From assembly GCA_947447955.1 (NCBI GenBank), contig CANFLS010000009.1:16659-80658 (forward strand): a stretch of DNA of 64,000 bases, written 5' to 3'. The stretch comes from Flavobacteriales bacterium. GTDB lineage: Bacteria; Bacteroidota; Bacteroidia; NS11-12g; UBA955. Both the position numbers and the translations under genes were made by a program. Below, in pieces: positions 57,761 to 64,000 of this stretch. Under the pieces are notes generated by a model, which was given only the letters and a program-made list of their open reading frames with translations, did no database searches and was not told the DNA's origin. Each line of letters begins with the position of its first letter. The stretch's first letter is position 1.

Positions 57761-58864
57761 GTGAGTTCACAATTAACTAAAGCCTTACTAGTACTACAGG
57801 ATGGTACTTTTTTCGAGGGAAATGCCATTGGCAAGATCGGAACAACAAGCGGAGAAATCTGCTTTAACACTGGAATGACAGGTTATCAGGAGGTGTTTAC
57901 AGACCCTTCATATTTCGGACAAATTCTAGTAATGACAACAGATCACATTGGAAACTACGGTGTGAAAGATTCTGATGTAGAAAGCGAATCAATAAAAATT
58001 GCAGGTTTAGTTTGCAAAAAATTCTCGAACAACTATTCAAGAGCCATGGGTTCTGATAGTTTGGATGGTTATTTTACGCAAAACAACTTAGTCGGTATTT
58101 CAGATATCGATACAAGAAGTTTGGTTGCTCATCTAAGAGAAACTGGAACACAAAATGCAATTATTTCAAGTGAAACTTATGACGTTGAAACATTATTGAA
58201 GCAGTTAAATGAAGTTCCTAGTATGGACGGACTTGAACTTGCGTCTGAAGTTTCTACCAAAGAGTTTTATACGGATGGAAATCCTGATTCAGCTTACAAA
58301 GTTGCTTTGATTGATTTTGGTAGCAAAAAGAATATTTCTCGTTGCCTAATTGAAAGAGATTGTTATTTGGGTGTTTTCCCATTCAATGCTACAGCAGAAG
58401 AAATTTTGGCATGGAATCCTGATGGGTTTATGATTAGCAATGGCCCTGGTGATCCAGCCGCTATGGATTATGCAATCAAAACCGTTCAAGGAGTTGTTGA
58501 AGCAAACATTCCAACTTTTGGAATTTGCTTGGGTCACCAATTGTTAAGTTTGGCAAGTGGCTTAAAAACATACAAAATGCACCATGGTCATAGAGGGCTT
58601 AATCATCCTGTGAAGAATTTGGTTTCTGGTCGCAGTGAAATTACAAGTCAGAACCACGGTTTCGCCGTTGAGTACAATTCAGAATTATCTCAAAAAATTC
58701 AATTAACACATATTAACCTAAATGACGATTCTGTAGAGGGAATTGCGCGATTAGACAAACCTGCTTTTTCGGTTCAACACCATCCGGAAGCATCTCCAGG
58801 ACCTCATGATTCGCTTTATTTGTTTGATCAATTTGTTGAATTAATGAAATCTCACAAAAAATAA
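57761..58864 (+). CDS. carA: Carbamoyl-phosphate synthase small subunit
   Basis: 367 residues with a GTG start (MSSQLTKALLVLQDGTFFEG); no ATG is available upstream in frame near a promoter. The N-terminal domain has EICFNTGMTGYQEVFTDPSY. The class I glutaminase domain has Cys256 in GICLGHQ and the His/Glu pair in HHPEASPG. It supplies ammonia to CarB, which is not in this window. Sixteen bases before eno. Confidence 0.96.
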   Translation: MSSQLTKALLVLQDGTFFEGNAIGKIGTTSGEICFNTGMTGYQEVFTDPSYFGQILVMTTDHIGNYGVKDSDVESESIKIAGLVCKKFSNNYSRAMGSDSLDGYFTQNNLVGISDIDTRSLVAHLRETGTQNAIISSETYDVETLLKQLNEVPSMDGLELASEVSTKEFYTDGNPDSAYKVALIDFGSKKNISRCLIERDCYLGVFPFNATAEEILAWNPDGFMISNGPGDPAAMDYAIKTVQGVVEANIPTFGICLGHQLLSLASGLKTYKMHHGHRGLNHPVKNLVSGRSEITSQNHGFAVEYNSELSQKIQLTHINLNDDSVEGIARLDKPAFSVQHHPEASPGPHDSLYLFDQFVELMKSHKK

Positions 58865-58877
58865 AATATTAAAATAA

Positions 58878-60170
<1,293 letters not shown>

Positions 60171-60192
60171 TTCAATCTTTTATAGAATATTT

Positions 60193-60217
60193 AAGGCCAG
60201 CATTTGCTGGCCTTTTT
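60193..60217 (+). terminator. Rho-independent terminator after eno
   Basis: AAGGCCAGC (60193-60201), loop ATTT, GCTGGCCTT (60206-60214), then T. Confidence 0.9.
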
Positions 60218-60331
60218 ATTTTTAACTTGTAGTTCTACCTTTTTTTTACGAAATTTGTAAATGAATTAGGTCTGTTTTTTGAGGCTTTTCTCCTAAAACT
60301 AATTCCTAATGTTTAACTAATTTATTAAAAT

Positions 60332-61021
60332 ATGGAAATCCACTCTACTGAATTTTATGGCTATTACGGAGCTTTCTGTTTGGCTGCCTATTTGCTCGGG
60401 TCTATTCCTAGTGCTGTTTGGATTGGCAAATCCTTTTACAATGTTGACGTTCGTGAACATGGTAGTGGAAACGCCGGTGCAACCAATGTTTTTCGAGTTT
60501 TAGGAAAAAAAGCAGGCTCAATTGTTCTTGCAATGGACATGCTAAAAGGTTATTTGGCTTGTTTGCTCATTTTATTGTTTAAATTTTATTATCCCAATTT
60601 CGACTGGAATCCATCGAGAATTGTCAATATTCAACTCATGTTTGGTGCCTGCGCTGTTATTGGTCACTTGTTGCCAATTTTTGCCGGATTCAAAGGTGGA
60701 AAGGGAATCGCTACTCTTGGAGGAATGATCATTGCATTAAATCCGATAGCCGCTTCAATCGCAATTGGTATATTCTTGGTTACGTTATTCGCTACCAGAT
60801 TCGTGAGCGTTGGTTCTATCTTAGGAGGAATTTCAATACCCGTATTATTTGTAAGTATTTTTGGTAAAAGTATGCCAGAATACAGACAACCTTCGGTTAT
60901 TATTTTTACAATTGCAATTGCCGTTTTGGTGGTTGTTACTCACCGTAAAAATATCAACCGCCTCATTCATGGAAATGAAAACAAAGCAAAATTATTACCT
61001 AAACACCGAAGAACCAATTAA
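60332..61021 (+). CDS. plsY: Glycerol-3-phosphate acyltransferase PlsY
   Basis: 229 residues with five membrane segments. The three active-site loops are LLGSIPSAVWIGK, GSGNAGATNVFRVLGKKAG and FKGGKGIATLGG. It acylates glycerol-3-phosphate from acyl-phosphate, the first step of phospholipid synthesis. Two bases before clpS, starting the plsY-clpS-CoA transferase-rdgB run. Confidence 0.95.
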   Translation: MEIHSTEFYGYYGAFCLAAYLLGSIPSAVWIGKSFYNVDVREHGSGNAGATNVFRVLGKKAGSIVLAMDMLKGYLACLLILLFKFYYPNFDWNPSRIVNIQLMFGACAVIGHLLPIFAGFKGGKGIATLGGMIIALNPIAASIAIGIFLVTLFATRFVSVGSILGGISIPVLFVSIFGKSMPEYRQPSVIIFTIAIAVLVVVTHRKNINRLIHGNENKAKLLPKHRRTN

Positions 61022-61023
61022 GA

Positions 61024-61326
61024 ATGACCATAAAAGCTTCTCATAAAACAGATGTAAATGAACAAATTTCTTCCCTTTTAGAAGAAATTTCGGTTGGCGG
61101 TTGGACAATTGTTCTATACAACGACGAAGTCAATACTTTTGATTGGGTAATTAATTGCTTAGTGAAATATTGCCAGCACGATACTGTTCAAGCTGAACAA
61201 TGTGCTTGGTTTGTGCATACCAAAGGAAAATATGCGGTAAAAAGTGGTTCTAAAAGTAGATTGGCTCCAATTTGTGAAGCCTTGTGTGAAAAAGGATTGT
61301 CGGCCGTTTTAGAATTTAAAGACTAA
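61024..61326 (+). CDS. clpS: ClpS, adaptor of the Clp protease
   Basis: 100 residues. WTIVLYNDEVNTFDWVINCL carries the conserved NDxxxTxxxV N-end-rule pocket, and later AWFVHTKGKYAV. Known role: delivers N-degron substrates to ClpA or ClpC. The stop abuts the next ATG with no spacer. Confidence 0.93.
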   Translation: MTIKASHKTDVNEQISSLLEEISVGGWTIVLYNDEVNTFDWVINCLVKYCQHDTVQAEQCAWFVHTKGKYAVKSGSKSRLAPICEALCEKGLSAVLEFKD

Positions 61327-62028
61327 ATGAACAAAATTTATCAAAATGCCGATTTGGCAACCGCCGATATTCAAGATGGGCAAACCATTATGCTTGGAGG
61401 TTTCGGATTGTGTGGCATTCCTGAAAATTCAATTACGTCACTCGTTAACAAAGGGGTTAAAAACTTAACCTGTATTTCTAACAATGCTGGGGTTGATGAT
61501 TTCGGAATTGGACTCATGCTTCAGAAACGTCAAGTAAAGAAAATGATTAGTTCTTATGTGGGTGAAAATGCCGAGTTTGAACGTCAGTTACTTTCGGGAG
61601 AATTAGAAGTAGAATTGATTCCACAAGGTACGCTGGCCGAAAGATGTCGTGCTGCCGGTGCTGGAATTCCTGCGTTTTTTACACCAGCAGGAGTTGGAAC
61701 AGAAGTAGCTATTGGCAAAGAAACTAGAGATTTCAATGGCAAAACCTATTTGATGGAACATGCCTTCGATGCCGACTTTGCAATTATCAAAGCTTGGAAA
61801 GGTGATAGACATGGCAATTTGATTTTTAAAGATACAGCCCGTAACTTTAATACAATGATGGCCATGGCTGGTAAAATTACCATTGTAGAAGTTGAAGAAT
61901 TGGTAGAATTGGGTGAACTTGATCCAAATAACATTCATGTACCAGGTATTTTTGTTCACCGTATTTTCGAAGGAACAAACTACGAAAAACGCATTGAACA
62001 AAGAACAGTGCGTAAACGCGAAGCATAA
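61327..62028 (+). CDS. scoA: 3-oxoacid CoA-transferase subunit A
   Basis: 233 residues. The SCOT/AtoD signature [13 protein letters not shown] near residues 19-31, and [16 protein letters not shown] [13 protein letters not shown]. Subunit A lacks the catalytic Glu, which sits in subunit B; no B subunit follows (the next gene is rdgB), so the partner must be encoded elsewhere. Family acts on succinyl-CoA with acetoacetate, or acetyl-CoA with short acids. Confidence 0.92.
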   Translation: MNKIYQNADLATADIQDGQTIMLGGFGLCGIPENSITSLVNKGVKNLTCISNNAGVDDFGIGLMLQKRQVKKMISSYVGENAEFERQLLSGELEVELIPQGTLAERCRAAGAGIPAFFTPAGVGTEVAIGKETRDFNGKTYLMEHAFDADFAIIKAWKGDRHGNLIFKDTARNFNTMMAMAGKITIVEVEELVELGELDPNNIHVPGIFVHRIFEGTNYEKRIEQRTVRKREA

Positions 62029-62034
62029 TTACTC

Positions 62035-62616
62035 ATGAAAAAGTGGGTTTTCGCAACCAATAACCAACATAAATTAGATGAAGCCAAGCAAATTCTTGGT
62101 GATTTCGCCGAAATAGCGTCCCTCAATACCATTGATTTTTACGATGATATTGATGAAACCGCAGACTCCTTTGAAGGAAATGCACTTATCAAAGCCCAAA
62201 CTGTTTTCGAAAAAACTGGAATTCCATGTTTTGCCGATGATTCTGGTTTGTGTGTAACTGCATTGAATGGGAATCCTGGAGTAAAATCTGCTCGTTATGC
62301 CAATGAGAATGGCCCCGTTGAGCATTCCCTAAATAATCAAAAATTATTAACTGAACTTGAAAGTAAATCCGATAGGTCTGCTTTTTTCGTTACCGTAATT
62401 TGTGCATATGGCTTTGCTGAAAATCCTATCTATTTCAGAGGCGAAGTTCACGGACAAATTGCCACAGATTTATCAGGGGCTGAAGGATTTGGTTACGATC
62501 CATTGTTTATCCCTCAAGGATATGATAAAACATTTGCTGAATTGGGTGCTACCATAAAAAATTCGATGAGTCACAGGGCAAACGCCTTGAATAAAATGAA
62601 ATTGCATTTTAGCTGA
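62035..62616 (+). CDS. rdgB: RdgB/HAM1 non-canonical purine NTP pyrophosphatase
   Basis: 193 residues: FATNNQHKLDEAKQIL, SFEGNALIKAQ, CFADDSGLCVTALNGNPGV, FGYDPLFIPQGYDKTFAEL, SHRANAL. It removes dITP and XTP from the nucleotide pool. Six bases after scoA. Confidence 0.95.
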   Translation: MKKWVFATNNQHKLDEAKQILGDFAEIASLNTIDFYDDIDETADSFEGNALIKAQTVFEKTGIPCFADDSGLCVTALNGNPGVKSARYANENGPVEHSLNNQKLLTELESKSDRSAFFVTVICAYGFAENPIYFRGEVHGQIATDLSGAEGFGYDPLFIPQGYDKTFAELGATIKNSMSHRANALNKMKLHFS

Positions 62617-62620
62617 ACAT

Positions 62621-62628
62621 TATCGTTG
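62621..62628 (+). promoter_or_regulatory. Possible -7 box of the QueA-like gene
   Basis: TATCGTTG (7 of 8), 6 bases before the ATG at 62634; TTG at 62602-62604 is 16 bases further up. Confidence 0.4.
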
Positions 62629-62633
62629 CTGCT

Positions 62634-63809
62634 ATGACGAATATTCCCAAAATCCCAGTAGAACTTTATAATTATAATCTGCCGGAGGATAGAATTGCAC
62701 ATTTTCCTGTTTCGCCTAGAGACCACAGCAAGTTATTGTTGTTTCAAAACAATAAAATTAGTGACCATTACTTTTATAATTTACCTGAATTTATTCCCTC
62801 AAATACTACATTTGTTGCAAATAATACGAAAGTAATTCCTGCAAGACTTTGGTTTTCAAATGACAAGGGACAGAAAATCCAAATATTTATTTTAAAACCC
62901 ATTGCAATTGATTGGACTATTTGCGAAGTGCTGGTAGGTAACCGTAAAAAATTCAAACCCGATGACCTACTTATATTAGAAGGAGGTGGGGTGTTTTTAA
63001 AAGTATACTGGAATAACCGCGATTTGAATTTGATAAAATTCGAAACCAATGCACCAACTATATTGGATGCCATTGAAGTTTTAGGTCAAGTGCCATTGCC
63101 ACCTTATATTTTGAGGGACGTTGAATCGAGCGACAAGAATAACTATCAGGCAATTTTTGCGGAAAAGGAGGGTGCTGTTGCAGCTCCAACCGCTTCTTTG
63201 CATTTTACAGATGAATTAAAATTGAATTTAGAAAAGGCCAGCATCAAATTTGATGAGGTAACATTGCATGTAAGTGCCGGAACTTTTAAGCCGGTTACTG
63301 CTGAATTTGCCAATGAGCACGAGATGCATGCAGAGCGATTTGAAGTAAGTGTTGATTTTTTAAATCGATTATTAGATGGGAATAGTGGAGTAGTGGCAAT
63401 AGGTACTACGTCGATGCGGGTTTTAGAAAGTTTGTATTATTTGGGGGAAAAGGCACACTTAGGAATATTGGATGATTGCTTTGTGGCATCGACGGATGCC
63501 TATGATACCACCTTTGGAAAGCTATCTACCCGCGAAGCATTGGTGTGTTTAAGAGATTTTGCAATGAAGAATGGTGGGTATGTGAAAGGCGAAACGCAAA
63601 TTTTCATTGTGCCTGGGTTTGAATTCAGGATCGTTCAATGGATAATTACCAATTTTCATCAGCCTAAATCTACTTTATTGATGCTGATTTCAGCATTTGT
63701 TGGTGATGCATGGAAAGATATATATGTGCATGCTATGGCCAATGATTACCGCTTTTTGAGCTATGGTGATGGTAGTTTATTGTGTGGTTCAAAAAACATT
63801 TCATTTTAA
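62634..63809 (+). CDS. QueA-family tRNA ribosyltransferase-isomerase, long form
   Basis: 391 residues. VAAPTASLHFTDEL, VTLHVSAGTFKPVTAE, HAERFEVS, AIGTTSMRVLESL and TNFHQPKSTLLMLISAFVG match QueA, which adds the epoxycyclopentane ring to preQ1 in tRNA using SAM. It is about 40 residues longer than typical QueA (about 350). Many Bacteroidota carry both a standard and a longer paralogue, from memory; this looks like the longer, so I withhold the symbol. Confidence 0.85.
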   Translation: MTNIPKIPVELYNYNLPEDRIAHFPVSPRDHSKLLLFQNNKISDHYFYNLPEFIPSNTTFVANNTKVIPARLWFSNDKGQKIQIFILKPIAIDWTICEVLVGNRKKFKPDDLLILEGGGVFLKVYWNNRDLNLIKFETNAPTILDAIEVLGQVPLPPYILRDVESSDKNNYQAIFAEKEGAVAAPTASLHFTDELKLNLEKASIKFDEVTLHVSAGTFKPVTAEFANEHEMHAERFEVSVDFLNRLLDGNSGVVAIGTTSMRVLESLYYLGEKAHLGILDDCFVASTDAYDTTFGKLSTREALVCLRDFAMKNGGYVKGETQIFIVPGFEFRIVQWIITNFHQPKSTLLMLISAFVGDAWKDIYVHAMANDYRFLSYGDGSLLCGSKNISF

Positions 63810-63853
63810 CTCATTCATTTTGAGGGACATTGAAGTGTTAGATAAAAAAAGAT

Positions 63854-63882
63854 CACAATCCTGTTGCAATTGTGGATTTTTT
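63854..63882 (+). terminator. Probable terminator after the QueA-like gene
   Basis: CACAAT (63854-63859) pairs with ATTGTG (63869-63874) over a 9-base loop, followed by six T at 63877-63882. Confidence 0.6.
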
Positions 63883-63895
63883 GGAGTTACCTTTG
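63864..63895 (+). promoter_or_regulatory. Promoter-like box 1 at the right edge
   Basis: TTG at 63864-63866, a 21-base spacer, TACCTTTG at 63888-63895 (full TAnnTTTG match). The -33 part lies in the hairpin loop of the terminator. Confidence 0.5.
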
Positions 63896-63968
63896 CACTC
63901 CCGTTCTGACAGAGAGTATTGAAATAAAAAGTGGTAAAACACCAATAAAAAAATATTCAAAAAATAAG

Positions 63969-63999
63969 TTGCTGTATTGAAAACAAAGCGTTATCTTTG
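63969..63999 (+). promoter_or_regulatory. Promoter-like box 2 at the right edge
   Basis: TTG at 63969-63971, a 20-base spacer, TATCTTTG at 63992-63999, ending one base before the window edge. Confidence 0.6.
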
Positions 64000-64000
64000 C

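Larger units (their letters stand above)
63810..64000. other. Non-coding right end with terminator and promoter boxes
   Basis: 191 bases without a credible gene. In order: a copy of TTTTGAGGGAC (63818-63828), a terminator-like hairpin (63854-63882), and two tandem promoter-like boxes. It looks like the upstream region of a gene or RNA operon starting beyond the window. Confidence 0.6.

Noticed and set aside
61603..62001. 132-codon frame antisense to scoA
   Set aside because: Antisense shadow of a conserved gene, with no promoter or start site.

Overview
The window is about 64 kb of an AT-rich chromosome (roughly 36% GC by eye) from a member of the Bacteroidota. The evidence is a type IX secretion (T9SS) and gliding gene set (sprA, porZ, porQ, gldA, gldF, gldG), TonB-dependent uptake, an S46 dipeptidyl-peptidase, the Bacteroidota form of YebC, an r-protein locus without tuf, and promoters of the TTG-N(17-21)-TAnnTTTG type. 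I cannot place it below phylum with confidence. I see no phage, insertion sequence, CRISPR array, tRNA or rRNA gene inside the window, and no gene-free stretch over 300 bases once starts are corrected.

Layout. 1-5.3 kb: the 3' part of a sialidase-like secreted protein, a membrane-anchored SurA/PpiD-type peptidyl-prolyl isomerase, a phosphoglucose/phosphomannose isomerase and an MBL-fold hydrolase. 5.3-21.7 kb: a secretion and gliding block. One minus-strand run, gldA-gldF-gldG-ruvA-sprA-porZ, has a strong promoter in front of gldA. Upstream lie an M23 peptidase and ribF, and porQ diverges from ribF across a 40-bp double promoter. 21.7-36.4 kb: cmk, tpiA, a 1504-residue exported protein I do not recognise, truA, a PcaF-like thiolase, two tandem DUF3298-like exported proteins, a small exported protein plus a TonB receptor of the haemoglobin/transferrin type, yebC and a DUF1573 protein. 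36.6-53.5 kb: the fused str-S10-spc-alpha ribosomal locus from rpsL to rplQ, with a second promoter in front of infA. 53.6-64 kb: thioredoxin and rhodanese, a DPP11-like S46 peptidase, a TerC membrane protein, carA, eno, plsY, clpS, a CoA-transferase A subunit, rdgB and a long QueA paralogue. The window ends in two tandem promoter-like boxes pointing at something just outside.

How the genes fit together. SprA is the outer-membrane T9SS channel. PorZ and PorQ belong to the attachment complex that processes T9SS cargo, and GldA/F/G form the gliding ABC transporter, so translocon, processing and motility parts sit within 14 kb. The sialidase-like protein has a T9SS-like C-terminus and could be cargo. 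The TonB receptor and the S46 peptidase fit an iron- and peptide-scavenging lifestyle.

The main unexplained signal is an 11-base word, TTTTGAGGGA followed by C or T. I count ten exact copies on both strands, in three coding frames and in non-coding DNA, where composition predicts about 0.1-0.2. It is absent from the whole ribosomal locus. Other points: several genes have their -7 box 5-8 bases from the start codon and so look leaderless; a few genes, three of them r-protein genes, carry textbook Shine-Dalgarno sites; and one terminator T-tract touches the next start codon.
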